Below are positions 51,973-61,088 of a DNA stretch of 64,000 nt, in pieces. A program made the translations under genes and the position numbers. The stretch's first letter is position 1; each line of letters starts with the position of its first letter. The DNA comes from Neorhodopirellula pilleata (lineage in GTDB: Bacteria > Planctomycetota > Planctomycetia > Pirellulales > Pirellulaceae): assembly GCF_007859915.1 (NCBI RefSeq), contig NZ_SJPM01000001.1, positions 1,209,086 to 1,273,085 on the forward strand, read 5' to 3'. The notes beneath the pieces are model-generated. The model did no database searches. It was not told the DNA's origin and saw nothing but the letters and a program-made list of their open reading frames with translations.

Positions 51973-54900
51973 ATGAATCTTGCTCGAAAATTACGTCAAC
52001 GTTTGGCTCAAGCTATTGCTTCGGACTCACAGACTTCCCGTCCCTCGGCCGACCATCGTCGTTCATCAGGCGGCTCCCGTCATGACGTGAAAGTTTCTGC
52101 CGCCCGGGGCCCGTTGCTGCTCGAGTCGCTCGAACGGCGCCAAATGATGGCGGGCGACGTCGAGCTGTTATTCACCGATCCGTCGGGGGATATTCCTGAT
52201 ATTTCGGCGATGACCGATCAATCCGCAGCAACCGGTTCGAGCAGTCGTGCCGTCGGAAATCTGGCCGCCGAAGGTGAACCTGGTTTGAATCTGGTCGCTT
52301 TGGCGAAGTGGCTGGGCGATCAAGGCTTCGAGTTCTATGGTGCCGAGTGGTGCCCGTTCTGTACCGAACAAAAACAGCTTTTTGAAGACGGCGGCGAATA
52401 CCTCCCGTTCACTGACATCACGTTGCCCAATGAGACTCGGTCACAGGATCCTCAATTTGCCAGTTTGAACATCACACAGTACCCGACTTGGATCTTGCCG
52501 GATAATTCTCGGCTCGTCGGGGTGCAATCGATCGAAACCTTGATGCAACTGAGCAACTTCACCAACCCGACCGACGAGCGGCCGACGTTCGCGACGATCG
52601 GGGCTCAAACGGTGGCGATCGGTTCGCCGCTGCACATTCCGGTCGATGCCTACGACGCCGAAGGCGGCCCGCTGACCGTGACGGTCTCTGTGGCCAATCC
52701 TTCGTTGCTTTCCGCCACGGTGTTGACCGGCAATCGTTCGTTGCGTTTGGACATGGACGGTTACGGCGACATGGTGTTTGAATTGTTCGAACAACGGGCC
52801 CCGGTCGCGGCCGGACGGGTGGCGACGTTGGCGGAGGACGGTTTTTACGACGGCATTATTTTCCACCGGGTCGTCGATGACTTTGTCATTCAAGGCGGCG
52901 ATCCCCAAGGGACCGGCACCGGTGGATCACCCTTGGGCCAATTCGACGACGACTTTCATCCCGACTTGCAACACAATCGCTCGGGTGTGCTGTCGTTCGC
53001 CAAGTCATCCGACGACACCAATAACTCTCAGTTTTTCGTGACCGAAGTCCCGACCCGTTTCTTGGATTTCAATCATTCGGTATTTGGACAATTGGTCGAA
53101 GGCGATAAGGTCCGCGAAGCGATCAGCGAATCCCATGTGGGAGCGAACGACCGGCCGACCAACACCGTTCGCATCAATAACGCGACGATCTTCAATGACA
53201 CCGAGAACAGCGTCGTGATGTTGAAGGCGCTCGGCGGAACCGGAACGACCAACGTTACCTTCACGATTACCGATAGCGATGGGAACCAGTTCCAAGAAGT
53301 CGTTCCGGTTACCGTTACTCAGGACGTCGACGCCCAGAGTAACCCGATCAACAGCCAACCGTACCTCAACCCGATCAACGATCCGGTCGTCGCCAATGGC
53401 CGAAACGCGACGTTGCAACTCGGAAGCGTCGACGTCGAAGGCGACCCGGTTCAATACTTCCTATCGGGCACCAACGCCAACGCGACCGCGACGATCAACG
53501 CGACCACCGGTTTGGTCCAAGTGACCGCTGCGGAAGGCTTCACCGGCAGTGTCGATTTTGCTGTCGGTGTGCGTGCCGCGACCGGAGCGGGCAGCGCGTC
53601 CGATAATCAGGTCGTGACGTTCTCGTTCAATCAGTCCGCAGTCGCAACCCCCACGTCGATCGATCTGCGAGCCAGCAGTGATTCGGGGACCAGTTCGGCT
53701 GATAACATCACAAACATTGGTTCGTTAACATTCGACATCACGGGTGTGACCCCCGGGGCCACGGTCCAAATCGTCGATACTTCCGACAATTCGGTGATCG
53801 GCACGGGCACGGCGACGGGCAGCACTATCGCCGTCACAACCAACAATCTATCGGCCATCGGACAAGGGACCTATACCCTCGCCGCCCGCCAAGTCGTTGG
53901 CGGTAACACGGGCAGTTTGTCGTCAACGATTACCGTCGTCTACGACACCACGTCGCCGACCTTCAACACGGCGACGGTTCGCACCACCGCCAATGTCGAC
54001 ACCGCGTACTCCACCGACTTGGTGAGTGCTGAAGAAGGCAGCGGTGTGATTTATTCATTGGCCGGTTCGCCTTCGGGTGCGACGATCGTTCCCGGCACTG
54101 GCGTGATCAATTGGACGCCCACACAAGCCCAACTGGGAACGAACACCTTTACGGTGGAGTTGCGAGACGCCGCCGGAAACGTTCGCAGCGAAAACTTCAC
54201 GGTCAATGTGGCGGGAGCGCCGATCGCTGGCATTCGTTTGGAACTGACCGATGCGAGCGGAAACCCGATCAATTCGATCGATGTCGGGCAACAGTTCATC
54301 TTGAACTTCTATGGCGTCGATGAGCGACCGCAGATTGACCGTGGTGGGATATTCGCGGCCTTCGCCGACGTGTTGTTCGATAGCACCTTGGTTCGCGCCG
54401 TTCCGGGTACCACGATTCAGTATCCCGTCGAATTCGGAAACGTCCGTCGCGGAACGATTAGCGCTGGACTGATTAACGAACTCGGTGCGGCTAGCAGCTT
54501 GACGACGCCGACCAACGATGAAGAAACGCTGGTGGCGAGTTTGAGGATGGAAGCCCTGGCCTCCGGTACGGTTAATTTCATCAGCGAACCGGCCGACCAA
54601 ACCGGTAGCGAAGTGTTGGTGTTCTTTAACAATGAACAGGTTCCCGTCGAGGCGGTCAATTACGGCAGCACCACCTTGGCAATCGGGCAAACTTTCACCG
54701 CAGTAGCCGACACTTTCACCGTTGCCGAGGATTCCGTATCCAACCTGCTCAACGTGCTCGCCAACGACACCATCGTTAGTGGTACCGGAACGTTGAGTGT
54801 GGTCAGCGTCACGCAACCGCCCCAAGGCGGCACGGTGACATTGACCGCGGGCCAAGTTCGCTTTACCCCGACTACCAACTTCGTTGGTACGGCGGAGTTC

Positions 54901-56859
54901 ACGTATCGCGTCTCCGGTCCCGGTGGCGTCCAAGAAACCGTTCCGGTCACCGTGACCGTCACCGGTGTCAATGATCCTCCCGTTGGTGTCGATGACACCT
55001 TTATCGTCGATGCCGGTTCGGGTGCTAATTCGCTTGACGTATTGGCCAACGAAGCCTCCACGGCTGAACCGGGTGAAACGTTGACCGTCACTGCCGTTTC
55101 GGCAACGACTTCCGGCGGTACCGTGACGATCGCCAGCAACGGACAGTCCGTTAATTACACGCCACCGGCGTCCTTCGTCGGCACCGACACATTCACCTAC
55201 ACGCTCAGCGACGGTAGCGGCACCGATACGGTTTCAGTGACTGTGACGGTAAACCCGACCGATAATCCGCCGACCGCTGTGGCGGATACGTTCCCCGCCA
55301 CGGGCGGCGCTGCGATCAACGAAGACTCCGCTCAAGCGAGCTACGACGTGCTCGCCAATGACACTCGCGATGCGGACAACCAAGCGTTCGAGATCGTGGC
55401 CTTGGGGACGCCTTCGGCGGGTGGCACGGTCGCGATCGGCAATAACGGCGCGACGCTGTTGTATCGACCGGCAGCGAATTTTAACGGAACCGAAACGGTC
55501 ACTTACACGATCCGAGATACCGGAGGCGGGCTGGCCACGGCTACCGCGACGTTCAACGTCACCGCTATCAACGACCCGCCACCGATTTCGGCCGGCTCGA
55601 TCACGTTGCTGCGCAATTCCGGACAAACGACCGTGCTTTCGATCAGCGACCTACCGACCAACCCGGACACTGGCGAAGTCATCCGATTTGTCAACCTGAC
55701 CACGCCGACCAACGGCGGCATCGCGACCATCTCGGCAAATGGACAGTCGATCCTATTCACGCCGCCGACGGGCAACTTTACGGGCGACATTACTTTTAAT
55801 TTTGAAGTCGAGGACGCTGCCCAAGTTCGTAGTGGCCCGGCAACGATGACCGTCACCATCGCCCAATACAACGAGCGTGCGTTCGACATTCGATTCAGCG
55901 CGTCAGCCGATCGGTTCCTCAGCGGCAATTTGGCGGCTTTCACTCTATCGGGTACCAATGTGCTCAATGAAACGGTTTCGGTGCCATTGAACGCCAGTTC
56001 GGTCGTTGTCAATGATAACGGCATCCGAGTGCCTGGACTGTTGCCAGGCACCTACACGCTCAACATTCCCGCCATTCCGTTTTTGCATAACGGCGATCAA
56101 TCGCGATCGATCAGCATCAACAGCGAGATCGAAGAAGGCGACGAGTCGATCGAAGTCGGATTGGGCGGCATCAAAGCCCAATACCTCAGCGTTGCCGATT
56201 GGTTCGGATCGGCACCACGGCGGGCGGTCCTCGCGGTCGTCAGCCCCGGTGGCAACGCGCTATTTGCGCAGGCCAGCGGTGCCGCCAACAGTGCCCTGTC
56301 GGGCATTACCGTCGGCATGAACGCGGCCGGATCGGCGATCACGGTCAATGCGACACGATCGACAACGGCGAACGGTTCAACGACCCAGCAGCCGGTATCC
56401 GGTTCAGCCAACATCAACGATAGCACCGCCGTTCAAAATCGCGGCGTTGCCGGTGATATGCGTTTGGTACTCGTCAACCTCGATGAAACTGGAGTGGCGC
56501 TGACCGCGCCGACCAGCGGAACCGGCGGATCGGGTTCAAGCAGTACCACGACCGCCTCCGGTGAACCGCTCAGCCCGCAGGTTGCCGCCGCGTTGTCCAC
56601 CAACGACGTGTTCGTACCCGGCGTGAATCCATCCTCTTCAGCCGATTCAACGTCTCCAACCGCGTCCGGTGAGCCCCTTTTCATTGCGGAATCGGATGAG
56701 AAATTGGTGGGGTCGGAAGACCCCGTCGACGTCGCGATGACGCAGGTAACCGAGGAATTGACGCGAGTGTCTGGCGCTGGCGACGCGGTGGCAAACGACT
56801 CCCAAAAAACGGTCCAAACGTTCACTGAAGCCGTGGATCGGGTCTTGACAGACGCGTAG
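51973..56859 (+). CDS. Giant exported thioredoxin-like/cyclophilin/Ig-repeat protein
   Basis: About 1,628 residues from ATG 51973 (frame open to 51868). The N-terminus has basic residues then the export-type motif LESLERRQMMAGDV (about 50-62). Residues about 105-195 form a thioredoxin-like domain with redox motif WCPFC and a cis-Pro candidate in ITQYPTWILPD. Residues about 252-414 form a cyclophilin-type peptidyl-prolyl isomerase with catalytic-site residues in IIFHRVVDDFVIQGGDP and NNSQFFVTEVPTRFLDF. From about 415 to 1300 there are cadherin/Ig-like units (VDDTFIVDAGSGANSLDVLANE, TFTYTLSDGSGTDTVSVTVTV). The tail is Ser/Thr-rich. A terminator follows. Two folding-catalyst domains on one surface protein are unusual. 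Confidence 0.88.
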   Translation: MNLARKLRQRLAQAIASDSQTSRPSADHRRSSGGSRHDVKVSAARGPLLLESLERRQMMAGDVELLFTDPSGDIPDISAMTDQSAATGSSSRAVGNLAAEGEPGLNLVALAKWLGDQGFEFYGAEWCPFCTEQKQLFEDGGEYLPFTDITLPNETRSQDPQFASLNITQYPTWILPDNSRLVGVQSIETLMQLSNFTNPTDERPTFATIGAQTVAIGSPLHIPVDAYDAEGGPLTVTVSVANPSLLSATVLTGNRSLRLDMDGYGDMVFELFEQRAPVAAGRVATLAEDGFYDGIIFHRVVDDFVIQGGDPQGTGTGGSPLGQFDDDFHPDLQHNRSGVLSFAKSSDDTNNSQFFVTEVPTRFLDFNHSVFGQLVEGDKVREAISESHVGANDRPTNTVRINNATIFNDTENSVVMLKALGGTGTTNVTFTITDSDGNQFQEVVPVTVTQDVDAQSNPINSQPYLNPINDPVVANGRNATLQLGSVDVEGDPVQYFLSGTNANATATINATTGLVQVTAAEGFTGSVDFAVGVRAATGAGSASDNQVVTFSFNQSAVATPTSIDLRASSDSGTSSADNITNIGSLTFDITGVTPGATVQIVDTSDNSVIGTGTATGSTIAVTTNNLSAIGQGTYTLAARQVVGGNTGSLSSTITVVYDTTSPTFNTATVRTTANVDTAYSTDLVSAEEGSGVIYSLAGSPSGATIVPGTGVINWTPTQAQLGTNTFTVELRDAAGNVRSENFTVNVAGAPIAGIRLELTDASGNPINSIDVGQQFILNFYGVDERPQIDRGGIFAAFADVLFDSTLVRAVPGTTIQYPVEFGNVRRGTISAGLINELGAASSLTTPTNDEETLVASLRMEALASGTVNFISEPADQTGSEVLVFFNNEQVPVEAVNYGSTTLAIGQTFTAVADTFTVAEDSVSNLLNVLANDTIVSGTGTLSVVSVTQPPQGGTVTLTAGQVRFTPTTNFVGTAEFTYRVSGPGGVQETVPVTVTVTGVNDPPVGVDDTFIVDAGSGANSLDVLANEASTAEPGETLTVTAVSATTSGGTVTIASNGQSVNYTPPASFVGTDTFTYTLSDGSGTDTVSVTVTVNPTDNPPTAVADTFPATGGAAINEDSAQASYDVLANDTRDADNQAFEIVALGTPSAGGTVAIGNNGATLLYRPAANFNGTETVTYTIRDTGGGLATATATFNVTAINDPPPISAGSITLLRNSGQTTVLSISDLPTNPDTGEVIRFVNLTTPTNGGIATISANGQSILFTPPTGNFTGDITFNFEVEDAAQVRSGPATMTVTIAQYNERAFDIRFSASADRFLSGNLAAFTLSGTNVLNETVSVPLNASSVVVNDNGIRVPGLLPGTYTLNIPAIPFLHNGDQSRSISINSEIEEGDESIEVGLGGIKAQYLSVADWFGSAPRRAVLAVVSPGGNALFAQASGAANSALSGITVGMNAAGSAITVNATRSTTANGSTTQQPVSGSANINDSTAVQNRGVAGDMRLVLVNLDETGVALTAPTSGTGGSGSSSTTTASGEPLSPQVAAALSTNDVFVPGVNPSSSADSTSPTASGEPLFIAESDEKLVGSEDPVDVAMTQVTEELTRVSGAGDAVANDSQKTVQTFTEAVDRVLTDA

Positions 56860-56871
56860 TCGACGCCTTTC

Positions 56872-56893
56872 GGGCTCGATTGAGCCCTTTTTT
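56872..56893 (+). terminator. Rho-independent terminator after the giant gene
   Basis: Stem GGGCTC (56872-56877) / GAGCCC (56882-56887) with a 4-base loop followed by TTTTTT. Confidence 0.88.
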
Positions 56894-57061
56894 AGTAAAA
56901 ACCCGTCAAAACGGCCGGTTTTTGCCGGTCAAGAGGGTTGCGGGTTTTTTGCCAGCGACTTAAACCTGCGTCGAATTGGAGCGAAACAGATTTGTTTTCT
57001 CCGCGTTTTCGAATCCAAAAGTCCTTTCGAGTTTCTCTCACTCCTTAAACAGGTGTCGCCC

Positions 57062-57382
57062 ATGCCCGCAGCTATTCCACCCAAAGCTCCCACCAAAACC
57101 CAAATCCTCGCCAACATCGCTGAGGAAACCGAACTGAGCAAGAAAGACGTCGCCGCCGTCTTGGACGCGTTGGCCGTCGAAATCGAAAAGTCGCTAAAGA
57201 AGGGTGGCCCTGGTCAATTCGCGATCCCAGGTCTTTGCAAGATCGTGCTCAAAGACGTCCCCGCCAAACCCAAGCGAAAAGGACGCAACCCGGCCAACGG
57301 CGAAGAAATCTGGTTGGCCCCTAAACCCGCTAGCAAGAAGCTGACCATTCGCCCGCTCAAGGGCCTCAAGGAAATGATCTAA
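57062..57382 (+). CDS. HU-family DNA-binding protein
   Basis: A 106-residue nucleoid protein. Residues about 10-50 (PTKTQILANIAEETELSKKDVAAVLDAL) match the helical half of HU/IHF, and the beta-arm half is PGQFAIPGLCKIVLKDVPAKPKRKGRNPANGEEI with the IHF/HU-like RNPxxGE tip. A short Pro-rich N-terminal extension (MPAAIPPKAP) precedes it. ATG 57062 is chosen over GTG 57053. It has its own terminator. Confidence 0.94.
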   Translation: MPAAIPPKAPTKTQILANIAEETELSKKDVAAVLDALAVEIEKSLKKGGPGQFAIPGLCKIVLKDVPAKPKRKGRNPANGEEIWLAPKPASKKLTIRPLKGLKEMI

Positions 57383-57427
57383 GGGCTCGCTGAGTCTTTC
57401 CCCGCTGATCCCTCCCACCCACCAGTG

Positions 57428-57474
57428 CCTTCGCCAAACCGCCTTCACCGGCCCAGCTTTGGCGAAGGTCTTTT
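57428..57474 (+). terminator. Terminator of the HU gene
   Basis: A perfect 11-bp stem CCTTCGCCAAA (57428-57438) / TTTGGCGAAGG (57458-57468) with a 19-base loop, then CTTTT. Confidence 0.8.
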
Positions 57475-57544
57475 CGTTTCTGGGCTGGAGTTTCCCGCCC
57501 CGGTTTGCTATTTCCGGTTTGCCGATTGACGCCATGCGTTCGTG

Positions 57545-58354
57545 ATGACCGGAAACCTAGTAATGATCCCACCGAATCGCCTTCCGACGAACCGTATCGA
57601 TGTGATCCGTTTCGTCACGATCATTGTTCTCGCCGTGTATGCGTGCGGTTCGAACCTTGCCGGTCAACTCGTCGCGAATGACTTGTTCGTGGTCACGGAG
57701 GTCTATCAAGGCGAGCAGCCCGAACCGGTCGAAATCCATGAAATCGCGATGGTCGAGGGAGTGTTTTATGATTTCCCCAGCAAGGACGATCAACCGTGGA
57801 CGCTGTTCGATCTGCCCCAGTCTCGCGTTGTGCTGCTCGACCGCAAGCGAAAACAACGTACCAGCATCTCGACCGAAGACCTCATCCGGATTACCGCCCA
57901 AGCCGACGCGGCGGTGACCGATCCGGACATGCGACGAAGGTTCGGAATGGATGGGGTCGTCGAACAAGGCAGCGCCGGTGAGTTGCACCTGACCTACGAT
58001 CAGACCCGTTATCAAGTCCATGCGGCTACCCCCGAACGTTCCGAATGGGCACTTCAATACGGTCAATTCGTCGACTGGGCTTGCCGATTGAACATCGCTC
58101 GGCCCCGAGGTGTTCCGCCGTTCGCTCGGATGCGACTCAACGAAGCAATGACTCGCCAAGGCGTCTACCCGCAACGCATCGAAGTTGAGATGGGCCGGAA
58201 AATCGGCGTCGACCCGACGCCCGTTATCGTGCGACTGAGTTCCCGCACGACTCTTTCATCAACGATCAATCCCGAAACACGCAAACGAATCCAAGAGGCT
58301 CACTCGATGCGGGTTCTCTTCGCCGAGATTCCATGGGACGAATATGAGTACTAG
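57545..58354 (+). CDS. Exported protein of unknown function
   Basis: About 269 residues. A hydrophobic N-terminal segment (VTIIVLAVYACGSNLAGQ) looks like a signal peptide. The rest is soluble without a recognised motif (VEGVFYDFPSKDDQPWTLFDLPQSRVV, then mixed helix/strand). Start is ATG 57545 or ATG 57563; no clear ribosome site decides. Its end overlaps the start of the acyltransferase gene by 11 bp, so the two are coupled and may work together at the cell envelope. Confidence 0.7.
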   Translation: MTGNLVMIPPNRLPTNRIDVIRFVTIIVLAVYACGSNLAGQLVANDLFVVTEVYQGEQPEPVEIHEIAMVEGVFYDFPSKDDQPWTLFDLPQSRVVLLDRKRKQRTSISTEDLIRITAQADAAVTDPDMRRRFGMDGVVEQGSAGELHLTYDQTRYQVHAATPERSEWALQYGQFVDWACRLNIARPRGVPPFARMRLNEAMTRQGVYPQRIEVEMGRKIGVDPTPVIVRLSSRTTLSSTINPETRKRIQEAHSMRVLFAEIPWDEYEY

Positions 58355-59129
58355 TTTGGCACCGGTGATTCGCAAGAAAAGCATCTCGGCCAAGATCGGA
58401 GCTTTGCTGACGTTGTGGTTCTTCAACTTCGTTCGCCGGTCAGTGCGTTTGCATGTGACCAACGATCGACGTGAGCAAATCAAACGCGACAGCACCCGGC
58501 AATTCATTTATGCAATCCTGCACGCCCACCAGGTCGCCGCCGTGGCACTGTCGGACCCGAACACGGGCGCGTTAGTCTCCCGTTCGCGTGATGGCGACAT
58601 TGTCGTCCCTTTGCTCAAGGCGTGCGGATGCGTACCGATTCGCGGCAGTAGCGGCCAAGGACGCAAAGGAGGTGCGACGGCTCTCACCCAAATGATCCGT
58701 CACGTCCAATCCGGCCATCCCGCCGTGCTCGCCGTCGATGGTCCCAAAGGACCTCGCGGCAAGGTTCAAAAAGGCATCGCCATGCTCGCGCAGAAAACGG
58801 GTGTTCCGATCTTGCCCGTCGTCATGGTTCCGCAGCGGCGATACATTCTCGCCAAAGCCTGGGACCGATTGCAATTGCCGATGCCAACGAGTGTCCTGAA
58901 ATGCCGGTTCGGCGATCCCATCTATGCGCACGAGCATGACGACTTGGACGAAATCTCCCGGCGCGTCGAAGCGAGTTTGGCATGGTTGGAACATTGCGTT
59001 GATCCTGAGGAAGCTCAACTGAACCGCGACCGATCCGGTGATCCAATACCGCTGGAAGTCGTGCTCGAATCTGCTCACCTGCCGTTGCCCGAAAATATGC
59101 CGACGACGTCATTGCGGCGGGCTGCTTGA
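58344..59129 (+). CDS. DUF374 acyltransferase-like protein
   Basis: A 261-residue protein of the DUF374 group, related to lysophospholipid acyltransferases. Motifs are IYAILHAHQVAAVAL (helical entry with His), LVSRSRDGDIVVPLL, IRGSSGQGRKGGATAL, and AVDGPKGPRGKVQKGI with a phosphate-binding-like loop. Members are thought to acylate lipid A-like or other envelope lipids, so a role in outer-membrane lipid synthesis is plausible but not shown. The ATG overlaps the previous gene by 11 bp. Confidence 0.87.
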   Translation: MSTSLAPVIRKKSISAKIGALLTLWFFNFVRRSVRLHVTNDRREQIKRDSTRQFIYAILHAHQVAAVALSDPNTGALVSRSRDGDIVVPLLKACGCVPIRGSSGQGRKGGATALTQMIRHVQSGHPAVLAVDGPKGPRGKVQKGIAMLAQKTGVPILPVVMVPQRRYILAKAWDRLQLPMPTSVLKCRFGDPIYAHEHDDLDEISRRVEASLAWLEHCVDPEEAQLNRDRSGDPIPLEVVLESAHLPLPENMPTTSLRRAA

Positions 59130-59174
59130 AAGATCACGCACGGAGACAATCACTTCGCAACCAATAGTACCGTT

Positions 59175-61067
59175 TCATCTCGAAACGTCTTTGCGTTCAG
59201 ATTGATGCGGGAACAATTCAAAGAGTTCGGTTTGGCCTTCGACCACGACGTAATCAAAACCGGCACGAACATGGTCGATCGATTGCCGTCGTCCTGATGG
59301 CCAGTCAATCTGAAGAGTATCGAGCACGTCGTTGAAACCGGTACCGATTGCGATGCGGCGTTGATTGGATCCCAAATAACCATCGCCCGCTGTAAGCTGG
59401 ACGTGAATCCTTTGTTGACCGATGCGAGCGTTCACGTTGGCTCCGATGGCGTCGCGATGCCCCTCGGTTGCGATCAGGATCAGGCCGACCGATTGCCCCG
59501 ATGACATTCCCGCAGCTGAGTTCGGTTTGGGGCCGACAACAGTTTGATTGATCAGCAGAGACACCGGTTCGAAAAGATGGGTGATGGCAACATCATTGAA
59601 CCCGTCTCGATCGACATCGAGCGAAATCAGCGACCTACCTAAATGATTGGTTTGGAAATAATCGCCTAACGTCGAGCGATCCGGCTGATACCAGGTCCGC
59701 TCGGCGTCCAAGCGAAAAAGTTGTGCGGGCATGGCGTAACCGATGTCATCTCGTTTGACGTCGCTTACGTGCCCGTTCGCGACGACCAATTCAGGCAGTC
59801 CATCGTTGTCGAAATCAATCCACTGCGTTCCAAAACCGAGGTAGTCCATTGAGGGCTCCGACAAACCGGCCCGGTACGAGCGATCCATCCACAAACCATC
59901 ACGGACTTGGTCATAAAACGTATTGTGATCCTCGGAAAAATGCGTCACGAACAGATCCATGTCTCCATCGGAATCGTGATCGGCGACCGCGATTCCCATC
60001 GATGCCTGTGACAAGGACCTACCACTGACGGCAACGCCTCGGGCGGTTCCGATTTCCTGCATTCCTTCGGCATCGGACGACCACAGATGATTGGCGGACA
60101 TGTCATTGGCAACGTAAACGTCCAACCCCGGACGCTCGTCCAAACGTCCAGCAACCACCCCCAACCCGCGACCGGGGGTTCGCTGGTCCATCCAGGCATC
60201 GGTTGCTTCGGCGAAAGTGCCGTCGCCACGTCCCGACCAAACCCGATCCGGTTCGGGATCAAAGTCCATCGGGGTACAGGCGATGAGTTTTCCGGACACC
60301 CGCGAACGACAGGGCTTTTCGTAGGGTCGCGACCCGCCACAGTAATTGGCTTCGAACAAATCTGCGTGTCCGTCACCATTGAAATCCGCAATCACGCTGG
60401 AAGTCGTCCAGGTTTTGCCTTTCAAACCCACCGCGTCGGTCACGTCGGACCATGAGCCGTCGCCGTTGTTGCGAAACAAGCGATTGCGTCCGATATTGCC
60501 GATGAACACGTCCGGCCATCCATCGTTGTTGTAATCACCAACGGTAATACCCTGAGTAAACCCCGGATCGAATAACTGGGACACGTCGGTCACGTCGGTA
60601 AAGCGGCCGGCGACATTGCGGAATAGACGGTCGGTATCCGAATTGTCTTGCATCGGCTGCCCGTTCAGATCGGCGATCGCCAAGTCCGGCCATCCGTCCA
60701 AGTCGTAGTCGACAGCCGCGATCCCGCCTCCGTTACTTTGATAGATCCAATGCCCTTGTTGGGCCGCGTCGTCGGCGAGCGATGTGGTGTGTTGCAGTCC
60801 GAATCGTTCGGCGCGATTCGAAAATCGAATCGTCGATTCAATCGGAACCAACTCACGCGTCGGAGAACCCGTCGACGTCGATCGACCGTCCGACTCGGTC
60901 GCGGCATGAAGATCCAGATTCAATGGCGGCAAATCACTTAATTGAGACGTCAACTGATCCAGCATTTCGGAAGATTGCCAAGGCGTTTGCGGACTGAGTT
61001 TGCCGCGGATCTGGAGATACTCGCGTTTGGCATTCGGCTCCGGATCGTCCGGTAGCGTCAGTGCCAT
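59175..61067 (-). CDS. FG-GAP repeat/ASPIC-UnbV protein, C-terminal part of a split gene
   Basis: A 630-residue CRTAC1-like protein. FG-GAP/VCBS-like calcium-binding repeats (VDYDLDGWPDLAIADLNG, GDYNNDGWPDVFIGNIGRN, IADFNGDGHADLFEANY) run from about 115 to 520, and the ASPIC/UnbV domain is at the C-terminus (NVNARIGQQRIHVQLTAGDGYLGS, FNDVLDTLQIDWPSGRRQSI). ATG 61067 has no good ribosome site (only GAGG touching it). The reading frame runs on upstream in phase into the TPR protein gene, interrupted only by TGA at 61091-61089. Planctomycete relatives often have TPR and ASPIC parts in one chain, so this is probably the C-terminal half of a broken gene. Confidence 0.85.
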   Translation of the reverse strand: MALTLPDDPEPNAKREYLQIRGKLSPQTPWQSSEMLDQLTSQLSDLPPLNLDLHAATESDGRSTSTGSPTRELVPIESTIRFSNRAERFGLQHTTSLADDAAQQGHWIYQSNGGGIAAVDYDLDGWPDLAIADLNGQPMQDNSDTDRLFRNVAGRFTDVTDVSQLFDPGFTQGITVGDYNNDGWPDVFIGNIGRNRLFRNNGDGSWSDVTDAVGLKGKTWTTSSVIADFNGDGHADLFEANYCGGSRPYEKPCRSRVSGKLIACTPMDFDPEPDRVWSGRGDGTFAEATDAWMDQRTPGRGLGVVAGRLDERPGLDVYVANDMSANHLWSSDAEGMQEIGTARGVAVSGRSLSQASMGIAVADHDSDGDMDLFVTHFSEDHNTFYDQVRDGLWMDRSYRAGLSEPSMDYLGFGTQWIDFDNDGLPELVVANGHVSDVKRDDIGYAMPAQLFRLDAERTWYQPDRSTLGDYFQTNHLGRSLISLDVDRDGFNDVAITHLFEPVSLLINQTVVGPKPNSAAGMSSGQSVGLILIATEGHRDAIGANVNARIGQQRIHVQLTAGDGYLGSNQRRIAIGTGFNDVLDTLQIDWPSGRRQSIDHVRAGFDYVVVEGQTELFELFPHQSERKDVSR

Positions 61068-61088
61068 CCTCGACCACGCTTCGGCTTC

